The notes beneath the pieces are model-generated. The model worked only from the letters and a program-made list of their open reading frames with translations, was not told the DNA's origin and made no database searches. Shown here piece by piece: positions 6,832 to 14,063 of a stretch of 15,956 nucleotides of DNA. The stretch's first letter is position 1. Each line of letters begins with the position of its first letter. Origin of the DNA: Clostridia bacterium (lineage in GTDB: Bacteria; Bacillota_A; Clostridia; Oscillospirales; Acutalibacteraceae); contig JAFYUD010000166.1 of assembly GCA_017549665.1 (NCBI GenBank), positions 1-15,956 on the forward strand, given 5' to 3'. The position numbers and the translations under genes were made by a program.

Positions 6832-8532
6832 TTATATTGCAGCATTAAAAATTTTTTGAAAATAGAAGAATACGCTTCTGAAGAATTCTGCAACCTCATT
6901 GAAGAATTTTCTGACCTTATCCATAAAGCTTTCTGATTCAACTGCTGTCTTGCCGTAGCCGGGAAGAGTTACATTGTTGTCAGCGGGAGTCTTGTCCACT
7001 GTAAACTCTGTCATAACGGGCATAACAATACCTGTCATAAGCATATCGACGCCCTGCATCTTGCTCATTCCGCTGCCTGCGAAGGAAATTACCCATGAAG
7101 GCACTTCAACCTCAAGCACTGAGCATATAAATGTAATAGCAATCATGTATTCATCAGCGCTCAGGTCTGCAAGGGCATAATTGAGAACTGCTGTCAGCGC
7201 TGTTGCGAGAACGTCAACCTCTGTGCTGTAAATGGGATAATTCTCATCACCGAGACAGTGTGCCTGATAAATTTCAATTACAAGGTCGATAAGGTCTGTG
7301 TAATTGCTCTGTGCAAGAGTGTCGCCGTTTGCCTTTACGAGAGCCTCGATACTCTCTCCTGCTGTCTGAGCGTCCTTTTCATATAAAGGATATTTCACAG
7401 CCGTGCAGAGCTTTGTGCTGATTTTGTCGAAAATTGCAACGAAGTCCTTATTCTCCTCCTCATTGAGTTTAAGAAGAGACTTGAGTGTTGCGGGCTTGAG
7501 ATATGAGCTGAAGGTCTCTCTGAGTCCTGTCCACATACACTTCTTTGTGTACTCTCTGAAATTCTCCGCAGCAAGGCTCACAGCCTCCTGAGAAAGTCCC
7601 TCGGGGAAAAGTGAAGTGTCAACCTTTTCGATTGTCTTCTCTTCAAAAACAACGTCATTTCCGAAAGTAACCTCTCTGTACTGACAGGGATAACCGTTGA
7701 TTGAGTTTGTAACAACGTCGTAAATCACGTCACCCGTTGAAGCGGTATAAGAAGTAATATCCTGATCGTGTGTGTGACCTGTGAAAATATACTTTGCGCC
7801 CGATGAAGCGAGAAGCTCAGCGAGAGCTACGTCGTTATTGACAACGCCGTGTGTGTGGATTTTTTTGCTGAGAATGAAATGCTCAAGAAGATTGTGGTGC
7901 ATCATTGCGATAATCTTCCTGCCGTCAGCAACAGCCTTTTCGCACTGCTCCTGAATCCATGCAAATCTTTCATCAGTAAGTCCCTGAGCACCTGTCAGGG
8001 CATTTACGCTGTCGATTGCAATAAGTCTGTATTCATCATTGATGTCTGCAGCGTATGAAAGAGAAAGTGTGTCGTAAGCAAGGGCATCGTCATAGCCGAA
8101 CTGATAATACATAGCTCTGTATGTGTCGATATCTGTTGCCTGAAGGTCGTGATTGCCGTTGATCATGTAAATCTTCTTGCCTGTCTGAGCCTCGAAAGCA
8201 GCAAGCTTTTCAACCATAAGAATATGCTCGGCTTCCGTACCTGCATTGGTAAGGTCACCTGAAAGAAATACAAAATCACTGTCAGTTGCAGCCGCTTTTT
8301 CAAAGAATGCAGTTATGATTGCATTTGATTCAACGGTAAGCTGACCCGAAGAAGGCACGTGCGCATAAACATCAGCGGCAGTATTGCCTCCGAAGGGCAG
8401 ATATGCTCTCTGAGAAAGATGAAGGTCGCTGGCAACAATTACTTTCAGTCCGTCATCAGCAGCAGATGCACCGATAACAACTGAGCCGAAGATAAGAAGT
8501 ACGCTCAGTACTACTGATATGAATTTTTTCAT
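6832..8532 (-). CDS. Secreted calcineurin-like metallophosphoesterase
   Basis: The product has 566 residues. A signal peptide covers residues 1-24 (cut near ASA/AD), so the enzyme is exported. The two-metal phosphoesterase motifs come in the expected order: DLH 36-38, GD 92-93, GNHD 126-129, HH 212-213, GHTH 252-255. All metal ligands are present, so it should hydrolyse phosphate esters; the substrate is unknown. Residues about 300-566 are a largely helical region without a named domain. The last 25 residues are aromatic and amphipathic (FFRSVFFYFQKIF), which may hold the protein at the membrane. AAAGGA lies 8 bases before the ATG. Own promoter and terminator show a single-gene transcript, divergent from perR. 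No dockerin or sorting signal is seen. Confidence 0.92.
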   Translation of the reverse strand: MKKFISVVLSVLLIFGSVVIGASAADDGLKVIVASDLHLSQRAYLPFGGNTAADVYAHVPSSGQLTVESNAIITAFFEKAAATDSDFVFLSGDLTNAGTEAEHILMVEKLAAFEAQTGKKIYMINGNHDLQATDIDTYRAMYYQFGYDDALAYDTLSLSYAADINDEYRLIAIDSVNALTGAQGLTDERFAWIQEQCEKAVADGRKIIAMMHHNLLEHFILSKKIHTHGVVNNDVALAELLASSGAKYIFTGHTHDQDITSYTASTGDVIYDVVTNSINGYPCQYREVTFGNDVVFEEKTIEKVDTSLFPEGLSQEAVSLAAENFREYTKKCMWTGLRETFSSYLKPATLKSLLKLNEEENKDFVAIFDKISTKLCTAVKYPLYEKDAQTAGESIEALVKANGDTLAQSNYTDLIDLVIEIYQAHCLGDENYPIYSTEVDVLATALTAVLNYALADLSADEYMIAITFICSVLEVEVPSWVISFAGSGMSKMQGVDMLMTGIVMPVMTEFTVDKTPADNNVTLPGYGKTAVESESFMDKVRKFFNEVAEFFRSVFFYFQKIFNAAI

Positions 8533-8575
8533 GGTTATTGTCCTTTCATTATATAATTGTATATAACCTGATTCA

Positions 8576-8604
8576 AATATATCATATAATCAACACACTG
8601 TCAA
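8576..8604 (-). promoter_or_regulatory. Promoter of the metallophosphoesterase gene
   Basis: On the minus strand, TTGACA (8604-8599) is followed after 17 bp by TATATT (8581-8576), about 40 bp before the start codon. Confidence 0.8.
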
Positions 8605-8657
8605 CAAATGCAAATTACCTTTTAAAAAAATAATTTAAAAAAATTTCAAAAAAAGTA

Positions 8658-8686
8658 TTGACAAATGAGACATGTGCGGTTATAAT
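8658..8686 (+). promoter_or_regulatory. Promoter of perR-rubrerythrin
   Basis: TTGACA (8658-8663), a 17-bp spacer and TATAAT (8681-8686) match the consensus at every hexamer position. The operator at 8684-8708 begins inside the -10 box. Confidence 0.88.
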
Positions 8687-8708
8687 AATGATAACAGTTA
8701 TCGTTATT
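8684..8708. promoter_or_regulatory. Fur/PerR-type operator
   Basis: A 12-1-12 inverted repeat is centred on A8696 with one mismatched pair (8689/8703). Its core, GATAAC-A-GTTATC, resembles the 7-1-7 Fur-family box. It covers the -10 box and transcript start, so binding would repress perR itself and rubrerythrin. Confidence 0.75.
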
Positions 8709-8726
8709 GTTTAGGAGGCGATATAA

Positions 8727-9131
8727 GTGAGTGGTAAAGTCAGAAAGTACTCAAGAAAGCGTGAGGCAATCCGTGAAGTGCTTATGGGGACTGAAAGTCA
8801 CCCTACGGCCGAATGGATTTACGGTCAGCTCAAGCCTGAGATTCCCGACCTGAGCCTTGCAACGGTTTACAGGAACTTAGGCGAGATGAAACAGAACGGC
8901 GAGATTCAGAGTGTTGCATTCTGGGGCGGTAAGGAAAGATTCGACGGTAATGTGGCAAAACATTCACACTTCGTCTGTGATAGCTGCGGAAAGATTGATG
9001 ATTTCCATTTCATCCGTCACGACACCGAGCTTGATAATGAAGCTCAGAAGCATTTCGGCGGCAGAGTGGATTTTCACACTCTTGTTTTCCACGGTACATG
9101 TAATGAATGTATCGATAATGACAGTCAGTAA
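8727..9131 (+). CDS. perR: Peroxide-responsive Fur-family repressor PerR
   Basis: This 134-residue Fur-family regulator has an N-terminal winged helix (HPTAEWIY, then the recognition helix LSLATVYRNL at 42-51) and a metal-binding C-terminal half. The residues that match the PerR regulatory metal site are present: H25, D73, H79, H81 and D92. The two aspartates are the PerR pattern and argue against Fur or Zur. The structural zinc site is C84/C87 and C125/C128. In PerR, iron-catalysed oxidation of site histidines releases DNA. The start is GTG at 8727 with AGGAGG 8-10 bases upstream. The operator in its own promoter predicts autoregulation. Rubrerythrin follows after 61 bp with no clear promoter or terminator between, so the two form one peroxide-defence unit. 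Confidence 0.9.
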   Translation: MSGKVRKYSRKREAIREVLMGTESHPTAEWIYGQLKPEIPDLSLATVYRNLGEMKQNGEIQSVAFWGGKERFDGNVAKHSHFVCDSCGKIDDFHFIRHDTELDNEAQKHFGGRVDFHTLVFHGTCNECIDNDSQ

Positions 9132-9192
9132 CGCATAAGCGTTCATATAAAAAAATAAAAATTAAAATTCAATTACTCGGAGGTAATTTATA

Positions 9193-9780
9193 ATGAAAAA
9201 GTTTGTTTGTCCTGTATGTGGTTATATTCATGAAGGAGATGCTGCACCTGAGAAGTGCCCCGTTTGCCGAGTTCCCGGCGAAAAGTTCACAGAAGTTGTA
9301 GGCGAGATGAAGCTTGCTGCTGAGCACGAATACGGCATCTACGAAAAGACAGTTGCTAACAACCCTGATATCAGCGAAGAAGATAAGAAGTATATCCTTG
9401 AGCAGCTTATGGCTAACTTCAACGGCGAATGCTCAGAAGTAGGCATGTACCTTTGCATGGCTCGTATCGCACACCGTGAAGGCTATCCCGAAATCGGTCT
9501 TTACTGGGAAAAGGCTGCTTACGAAGAGGCAGAGCACGCAGCTAAGTTTGCAGAGCTTCTCGGTCAGACACTTGAGCCCAACATGAAGGCGACAACAAAG
9601 GATAACCTTGCATGGCGTGTAGACTGCGAATACGGAGCAACAAACGGTAAGTTCGAGCTTGCAGCATGTGCAAAGAAGAACGGCCTTGACGCTATCCACG
9701 ACACAGTGCATGAAATGGCAAGAGACGAAGCAAGACACGGTAAGGCTCTCGAAGGTCTTCTTAACAGATACTTCAAGTAA
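9193..9780 (+). CDS. rbr: Reverse rubrerythrin (NADH peroxidase-type diiron protein)
   Basis: Rubrerythrins reduce hydrogen peroxide in the cytosol of anaerobes, taking electrons from NADH through rubredoxin-type carriers. This one has 195 residues with the rubredoxin-like iron site at the N-terminus (C6/C9 and C22/C25), followed by the four-helix ferritin-like diiron domain. Probable diiron ligands are E79, E112 with H115, E146, and E179 with H182. The domain order is opposite to classical rubrerythrin and matches the reverse type known from clostridia, where it is under PerR control. GGAGG lies 9-13 bases before the ATG. Frequent GCT, AAG and CGT codons are compatible with high expression. 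It follows perR and ends in a strong terminator. Confidence 0.93.
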   Translation: MKKFVCPVCGYIHEGDAAPEKCPVCRVPGEKFTEVVGEMKLAAEHEYGIYEKTVANNPDISEEDKKYILEQLMANFNGECSEVGMYLCMARIAHREGYPEIGLYWEKAAYEEAEHAAKFAELLGQTLEPNMKATTKDNLAWRVDCEYGATNGKFELAACAKKNGLDAIHDTVHEMARDEARHGKALEGLLNRYFK

Positions 9781-9798
9781 TTTAATACAAAAAAAATT

Positions 9799-9829
9799 AT
9801 CGGATGCCCGAAAGGACATCCGATTTTTT
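9799..9829. terminator. Bidirectional terminator after rubrerythrin
   Basis: CGGATG pairs with CATCCG, with an inner C-A mismatch and two more C-G pairs closing a GAAA loop. T7 follows on the plus strand and an A run precedes it, so it can also serve the convergent decarboxylase genes. Confidence 0.92.
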
Positions 9830-9835
9830 TAATTA

Positions 9836-10078
9836 TTAATCTTCTTTTTTCTTTTCACGAGAAGTTGACTTGTTGAGAAGTGATACAAGAATAACAATTA
9901 CTGCTGTAACACCGAAGATACCAAGCATACCTAATCCCATGATTTCAATAGATTCCTTAATATTTTCCATATTGCCGAAGTTGCTAAGGAAGCCTGCTGC
10001 TTCACTTGCGATTTCGCTGATTGCTTCTGTTGAAAGCTCTTCTGCAATACCGGTCATGATTTCAGATACATTTTCCAT
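9836..10078 (-). CDS. OadG-like gamma/delta subunit of Na+-pumping decarboxylase
   Basis: This small protein has 80 residues. One membrane helix lies at about 46-68 (IMGLGMLGIFGVTAVIVILV), followed by a short charged tail ending KKKED. That helix plus charged tail is the OadG/MmdD pattern; this subunit assembles and stabilises the decarboxylase complex. The 45-residue acidic segment before the helix is longer than in classical OadG. Weak sequence conservation makes the call depend on its neighbour: it starts 13 bp after the beta-subunit stop codon, and the AAGGAGG site overlaps that TAA. It ends at the shared terminator, so it is the last gene of the operon. ATG at 10078 chosen for this site. 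Confidence 0.75.
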   Translation of the reverse strand: MENVSEIMTGIAEELSTEAISEIASEAAGFLSNFGNMENIKESIEIMGLGMLGIFGVTAVIVILVSLLNKSTSREKKKED

Positions 10079-10091
10079 TATTACATCCTCC

Positions 10092-11195
10092 TTATCTTAC
10101 GAATGACAGGATAAGACCACCAGCGATAACTGATGCGATCTGACCTGAAACGTTTACACCGATAGCCTGCATAAGGATGTAGTTCTGAGGATCTTCTTCC
10201 TTAGCAATCTTACTTACTACTCGTGCAGACATGGGGAATGCTGAGATACCTGCAGCACCGATCATGGGGTTGATCTTGTTCTTGAGGAAGAGGTTCATAA
10301 CCTTTGCAAGCATGATACCACCGAATGTATCGAACACGAATGCAAGAAGACCAAGACCCATGATGAGGAGTGTTTCGCCTCTGAGGAATTCGTTTGCAGT
10401 CATTCTTGAAGCAATTGTAAGTCCGAGGAAGATAGTGATAAGGTTTGCAAGAACGTTCTGTGCTGTGTTTGAAAGTGAATCAAGAACACCGCATTCTCTG
10501 ATAAGGTTACCGAACATAAGGAAACCGATAAGAGCAACTGCATCAGGAGCAACAATACCTACAATAACAGTAACGAAGATGGGGAAAAGAATCTTTGTCA
10601 TCTTTGAAACTTTCTTTGTAGCGTACTTCATTCTGATCTGACGCTCTTTCTTTGTTGTGCAGAGCTTGATAATGGGAGGCTGTACGATAGGCACGAGAGC
10701 CATGTATGAGTACGCCGCAACCATGATAGCCGCCGTGTAGTTTGAGCCGAGTGTCTGAGCAACGAAAATTGATGTGGGGCCGTCAGCTGCACCGATGATA
10801 GCGATTGAAGCTGCATCGTGAAGATCGAAGCCGAAGAGAGATGCAAGGCACAGTGTGAAGAAAATACCAAACTGCGCTGCAGCACCGAAGAACATCAGTT
10901 TCGGATTACCAAGAAGAGGCTCAAAGTCGATCATTGCACCGATACCTATGAAAAGGATAAGGGGCATAAGCTCGTGACTGTTGATACCGATTTCAAAAAG
11001 GTGATCGATAACAGCCTTTGCGCCTGACTCGGGAAGGTTGATAAGGATTGCGCCGAAGCCCATGGGAAGAAGAAGTGTAGGCTCCATTTCTTTTTTGATT
11101 GCAAGGAAAATCAGCAAGCCGCCGATTGCCCACATGACAACCATTTTAAGTAATGACATAGGTTCGCCGGCAAATGTTGAGAAAAGTTCTGCCAT
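10092..11195 (-). CDS. Na+-translocating decarboxylase beta subunit (OadB/MmdB/GcdB family)
   Basis: The beta subunit is the membrane channel that couples decarboxylation of carboxybiotin to export of two Na+ ions. It has 367 residues, mostly hydrophobic, with about nine or more membrane segments. Seen: GAADGPTSIF with D138, the family's conserved Asp for Na+ and proton movement, and the C-terminal NVSGQIAS motif (348-355). Oxaloacetate, methylmalonyl-CoA and glutaconyl-CoA decarboxylases share this subunit, so the substrate cannot be set. The carboxyltransferase alpha subunit and the biotin carrier are absent here: this is a complete two-gene beta-gamma unit with its own promoter and terminator. 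The ATG at 11195 has AAGGAGC 8 bases upstream. Confidence 0.95.
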   Translation of the reverse strand: MAELFSTFAGEPMSLLKMVVMWAIGGLLIFLAIKKEMEPTLLLPMGFGAILINLPESGAKAVIDHLFEIGINSHELMPLILFIGIGAMIDFEPLLGNPKLMFFGAAAQFGIFFTLCLASLFGFDLHDAASIAIIGAADGPTSIFVAQTLGSNYTAAIMVAAYSYMALVPIVQPPIIKLCTTKKERQIRMKYATKKVSKMTKILFPIFVTVIVGIVAPDAVALIGFLMFGNLIRECGVLDSLSNTAQNVLANLITIFLGLTIASRMTANEFLRGETLLIMGLGLLAFVFDTFGGIMLAKVMNLFLKNKINPMIGAAGISAFPMSARVVSKIAKEEDPQNYILMQAIGVNVSGQIASVIAGGLILSFVR

Positions 11196-11235
11196 TTTTT
11201 CAAGCTCCTTTTTTTGCGTTTTTTTACCGTTTACA

Positions 11236-11264
11236 ATTGTATCATGTTATCCGTCAAGTTGCAA
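11236..11264 (-). promoter_or_regulatory. Promoter of the beta/gamma decarboxylase operon
   Basis: On the minus strand, TTGCAA (11264-11259) is followed after 17 bp by TACAAT (11241-11236), about 40 bp before the start codon. Confidence 0.6.
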
Positions 11265-11569
11265 CATAGTAATTTTCAAAAATAATTAATAAAAAGCCTC
11301 TCGTTTTTTGTGCATGGTGTCATATTTTATCAGATTGAGTTTTTTTACGGCATAAACTAATGCTCAGTTTCGGTGAAAAATGATTTTTTATTCTATTTTG
11401 GAATTATAATATACAATAACGGGTGTAAAATATAAGCAACAATTCAAATGTACAGTGTACAGTTAACAATGTACAATTAAAATTCAACACCGAAGGTGTT
11501 CCGATAATTGTAAATTGTACATTGTAAATTGTTAATTTTAAAAGATGAATTCTGTTTACGGGTGATTTT
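11265..11569. other. Intergenic region between the decarboxylase operon and coaX
   Basis: The first 175 bp are AT-rich with no gene or RNA family I recognise. TATAAT at 11405-11410 and TACAAT at 11412-11417 could be -10 boxes for coaX, but their -35 matches are poor. The rest is the repeat element copy at 11441-11554. Confidence 0.5.
11441..11554 (+). repeat. Heptamer-armed palindromic repeat, copy 1
   Basis: This 114-bp element is about 93% identical by hand (106 of 114) to the reverse complement of 13113-13225. Its centre is a perfect 6-bp hairpin, AACACC-GAA-GGTGTT (11485-11500). On the left are four near-copies of TGTACAA; on the right are four near-copies of ATTGTAA. The arms are roughly complementary, so the whole element can fold as a long imperfect hairpin. 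It ends 15 bp before the coaX start. There is no transposase. Confidence 0.9.
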
Positions 11570-12340
11570 ATGTTATTAGCTGTTGACATTGGCAATACCA
11601 ATATTTCAATCGGACTGTACTGTGAAGACAAGCTTATTTTTGTATCACGTCTTGCAACTGAAAGACTCCGCATGCCTGACCAGTATGCTGCAGAGCTTGC
11701 TGCAATCTTTGCAATGCATTCAATCAATACATCAGAATTTCAGGGCGCTATCATCAGCTCTGTTGTACCTGAGCTTACAAATGTAGTCAAAGAAGCTGTG
11801 GGCTTTATCACTGAACAGACTCCCCTTGTGCTCGGCCCCGGTGTAAAAACAGGACTCAATATAAAAATTGACAATCCCGCTCAGCTGGGTGCTGACCTTG
11901 TTGCAGGTGCAGTCGGTGCAATTTCTTCATATCCTCTCCCCTGTCTTGTGCTTGATATGGGTACTGCCACAAAAATCAGTGTAATTGACGAAAAGGGCAA
12001 TTACAGAGGCTGTACTATTTCTCCCGGTGTGAAGCTTTCACTCAACGCTCTTTCTGCAGGTGCTTCACAGCTTTCATCAATTCCCCTTGATGCACCGCCC
12101 AGCGCAATCGGCACAAATACAATTTCGAGCATGCAGGCAGGTATAGTCCTTGGCACTGCAGCAATGATAGAAGGCTTATGTAAGAAAATCGAAGTTTCAT
12201 TGGGTGAAAAGCCTGCTTCAATCGTTGCAACAGGCGGAATCGCAGCAGATATCATCAGATATTGCGACATGGATATAACACTTGACGAAAATCTGATTCT
12301 TGACGGACTGAAAGCAATTTACAACAAGAATACAAAATAA
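11570..12340 (+). CDS. coaX: Type III pantothenate kinase
   Basis: It phosphorylates pantothenate with ATP, the first step of coenzyme A synthesis, in the cytosol. The 256-residue length is normal for CoaX. Seen: phosphate loop DIGNTN at 6-11, the pantothenate-side motif GPG at 93-95, QLGADLVAGAVGA, and LDMGTATKISVID with the acidic residue and GTAT of the ASKHA fold. Two places differ from the most common family text: GAD is followed by Leu and not Arg, and GTAT is followed by Lys. These look like subfamily variation and not damage. The ribosome binding site is a modest GGGTGAT. The repeat element occupies most of its leader. It converges with the yczE-like gene on a shared terminator. Confidence 0.95.
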   Translation: MLLAVDIGNTNISIGLYCEDKLIFVSRLATERLRMPDQYAAELAAIFAMHSINTSEFQGAIISSVVPELTNVVKEAVGFITEQTPLVLGPGVKTGLNIKIDNPAQLGADLVAGAVGAISSYPLPCLVLDMGTATKISVIDEKGNYRGCTISPGVKLSLNALSAGASQLSSIPLDAPPSAIGTNTISSMQAGIVLGTAAMIEGLCKKIEVSLGEKPASIVATGGIAADIIRYCDMDITLDENLILDGLKAIYNKNTK

Positions 12341-12344
12341 CGAG

Positions 12345-12374
12345 AAAATCGCACCCTTACGGATGCGATTTTTT
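12345..12374. terminator. Bidirectional terminator between coaX and the yczE-like gene
   Basis: AAAATCGCA pairs with TGCGATTTT, with a C-A mismatch and two further C-G pairs closing a TTAC loop; T runs leave on both strands. Its edge overlaps the stop codon (12373-12375) of the minus-strand gene. Confidence 0.88.
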
Positions 12375-13065
12375 ATATCTCAAAATATGTACTGAATTTT
12401 TTAAACAACGGCTTATATACAAAAATTTTGTCCATAATCTTACCGAAGAATGTAATGATAAATCCGTTGCAGACTGCCATTACGGGTGTGCCGATGCCTA
12501 CACCGACAAATTTTCCGAACAACAGAAGTGACATCACAACCGAAACAATAAGGAATACAAAATCGTAAGCCGTTTTGAATTTCCCCGAATCGATTGAATA
12601 TTTTTCACTGACGCCTTTTACAAAAAAATCATATATCTGCGGGTAAAGATATGTACGGAAACACATTGCAATAGACAATGATGTCAGAAGCATACCAAGA
12701 ATAAAATACACGATTCTTATTGCAAGCGGCAGACTGCCCGGAGCTGTGATTTCAGGGTTGAAATGGGGAATTATCAGCCGCCATGCATCAAGCATGAGTC
12801 TGTAAATAAAACCTGTCCCGAATGAAACGAAATATACAGGTCTGATTCTCTTCATCAGAATACAGAATACAACAAAAAGTATACCCTGCACCACATACTC
12901 TGCCTGCCCGAATGTAAGAAATGTAAGCTTCTGGCTGAGTATAAATGCAGGTGATACAATCATAGATAAGCCGAAATCTGTGGCTGAAATCATCGCAACT
13001 GAAAATGACAATATCAGCAACGATATGATGTATACAAATTCAGAATAGAATGTGATTTTCTTCAT
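12373..13065 (-). CDS. YczE/DUF6198-like integral membrane protein
   Basis: The product has 230 residues with five or six hydrophobic segments (about 9-27, 56-70, 76-92, 113-137, 168-186, 190-210). TDFGLSMIVSPAFILS near the N-terminus, FRTYLYPQIYDFF in the middle and GVGIGTPVMAVCNG near the end resemble the YczE/YitT-type membrane proteins. Those are common in Firmicutes and have no settled function; none is claimed here. I chose ATG at 13065 because AAAGGTG lies 7 bases upstream. A GTG two codons earlier would overlap that site. The gene is preceded by a terminator-like hairpin and by repeat copy 2, so its expression may depend on readthrough from folD or on a promoter inside the repeat. Confidence 0.8.
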   Translation of the reverse strand: MKKITFYSEFVYIISLLILSFSVAMISATDFGLSMIVSPAFILSQKLTFLTFGQAEYVVQGILFVVFCILMKRIRPVYFVSFGTGFIYRLMLDAWRLIIPHFNPEITAPGSLPLAIRIVYFILGMLLTSLSIAMCFRTYLYPQIYDFFVKGVSEKYSIDSGKFKTAYDFVFLIVSVVMSLLLFGKFVGVGIGTPVMAVCNGFIITFFGKIMDKIFVYKPLFKKFSTYFEI

Positions 13066-13079
13066 ACACACACACCTTT

Positions 13080-13109
13080 AAAAAATGCCGTATCGGGTCA
13101 GATACAGCA
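13080..13109 (-). terminator. Terminator/attenuator hairpin between folD and the yczE-like gene
   Basis: On the minus strand, TGCTGTATC and GATACGGCA form a 9-bp stem with one G-U pair and a 6-nt loop, followed by T6. It lies after folD and repeat copy 2, and only a few bases before the next ribosome binding site. Confidence 0.8.
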
Positions 13110-13112
13110 AAT

Positions 13113-13225
13113 CAGAATTTGTCTTTTAAATTAACAATTTACAATTTACAATTTACAATTATCAGAACACCTTCGGTGTTGAATTTTAATTGTACATTGT
13201 TCACTGTACATTGTACATTTAAATT
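13113..13225 (-). repeat. Heptamer-armed palindromic repeat, copy 2
   Basis: This is the second copy of the element at 11441-11554, in opposite orientation. It has the same GAA-looped hairpin core. Its ATTGTAA array is cleaner here, with three exact units and one variant. One end overlaps the folD stop codon; the other ends 47 bp upstream of the yczE-like start. Confidence 0.9.
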
Positions 13226-14063
13226 ATTGTTTTGCCGCTGCAAGCGTATTTTTAAGCAGCATTGTGATTGTCATAGGACCTACACCGCCGGGAACAGGTG
13301 TGATGTATGATGTCTTTTCTGCAACTGCAGCAAAATCAACATCACCGCAAAGCTTACCGTCTTCCATACGATTGATACCAACATCAAGCACAACTGCGCC
13401 GTCTTTTACCATATCGGCAGTTACAAAATTTGCTCTGCCGACAGCTGCAACAAGAATGTCAGCCTGCTTTGTTATCTCACTGAGATTTGCTGTCTTTGAA
13501 TGGCAGACAGTAACTGTTGCATTATTCTTGAGCATAAGCATTGCCATAGGTTTACCTACAATATTGCTTCTGCCGATGATAACGCAATGCTTTCCTGCAA
13601 CGGGAATATTGTAATATTTAAGCATCTCAACCATACCTGCAGGTGTACAGGGCGCAAATGTATAATCACCTGTCATAACCTTACCGCAGTTTACGGGATG
13701 GAATGCATCGACGTCCTTTTCGGGAGAAATGGCATTAAGAACCTTTTCTTCATCTATATGCTTCGGCACGGGAAGCTGACAAAGAATACCGTGGACATCC
13801 TTGTCATTATTGAGCTTTTCAATAAGTGCTATAAGCTCATCAGTAGTTGTTTCTTCGGGCAGTGCATACTCGAAAGAATTCATGCCGACCTGCTCGCAGC
13901 CCTTTTTCTTGTTATTTACATAAACCCTTGATGCAGGGTCATTACCAACAATAATAACTGCCAGACCGGGAGTGATACCCTTTGCCTTAAGCTCGCTGAC
14001 TTCGGCAGCAATCTGCTCTCTTACAGCAGCTGAAACTTCTTTACCGTCAATCCTTGTGTACAT
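13224..14063 (-). CDS. folD: Bifunctional methylenetetrahydrofolate dehydrogenase/cyclohydrolase
   Basis: It interconverts 5,10-methylene-, methenyl- and 10-formyl-tetrahydrofolate, using NADP(H), in the cytosol. It has 279 residues, the normal length. Seen: YVNNKKK at 48-54 with the catalytic lysine at K52, CQLPVP at 95-100, KDVDAFH at 116-122, the nucleotide-binding GRSNIVGKP at 164-172, CHSKT at 187-191, and PVPGGVGPMT near the end. All family sites are intact. The ATG at 14063 overlaps the lgt stop by 17 bp and has GGAG 10 bases upstream, so translation is probably coupled to lgt. The stop codon touches repeat copy 2; its terminator lies beyond that repeat. Confidence 0.97.
   Translation of the reverse strand: MYTRIDGKEVSAAVREQIAAEVSELKAKGITPGLAVIIVGNDPASRVYVNNKKKGCEQVGMNSFEYALPEETTTDELIALIEKLNNDKDVHGILCQLPVPKHIDEEKVLNAISPEKDVDAFHPVNCGKVMTGDYTFAPCTPAGMVEMLKYYNIPVAGKHCVIIGRSNIVGKPMAMLMLKNNATVTVCHSKTANLSEITKQADILVAAVGRANFVTADMVKDGAVVLDVGINRMEDGKLCGDVDFAAVAEKTSYITPVPGGVGPMTITMLLKNTLAAAKQ

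Noticed and set aside
9130..9143. Small hairpin AACGC-ATAA-GCGTT after the perR stop as a terminator
   Set aside because: The stem is only 5 bp and is followed by CATATAAAA with no T run, so perR and rubrerythrin are treated as cotranscribed.
11335..11363. coaX promoter from TTGAGT and TAATGC
   Set aside because: Both hexamers are poor matches and the start would be over 200 bp upstream; not strong enough to list.
11404..11727. Minus-strand reading frame of 107 codons
   Set aside because: It runs through repeat copy 1 and antisense to coaX. Its likeness to a frame at 13119-13310 comes from the shared repeat, not from a protein family.
13119..13310. Plus-strand reading frame of 63 codons
   Set aside because: It is a translation of repeat copy 2 and the antisense of folD, with no ribosome binding site.
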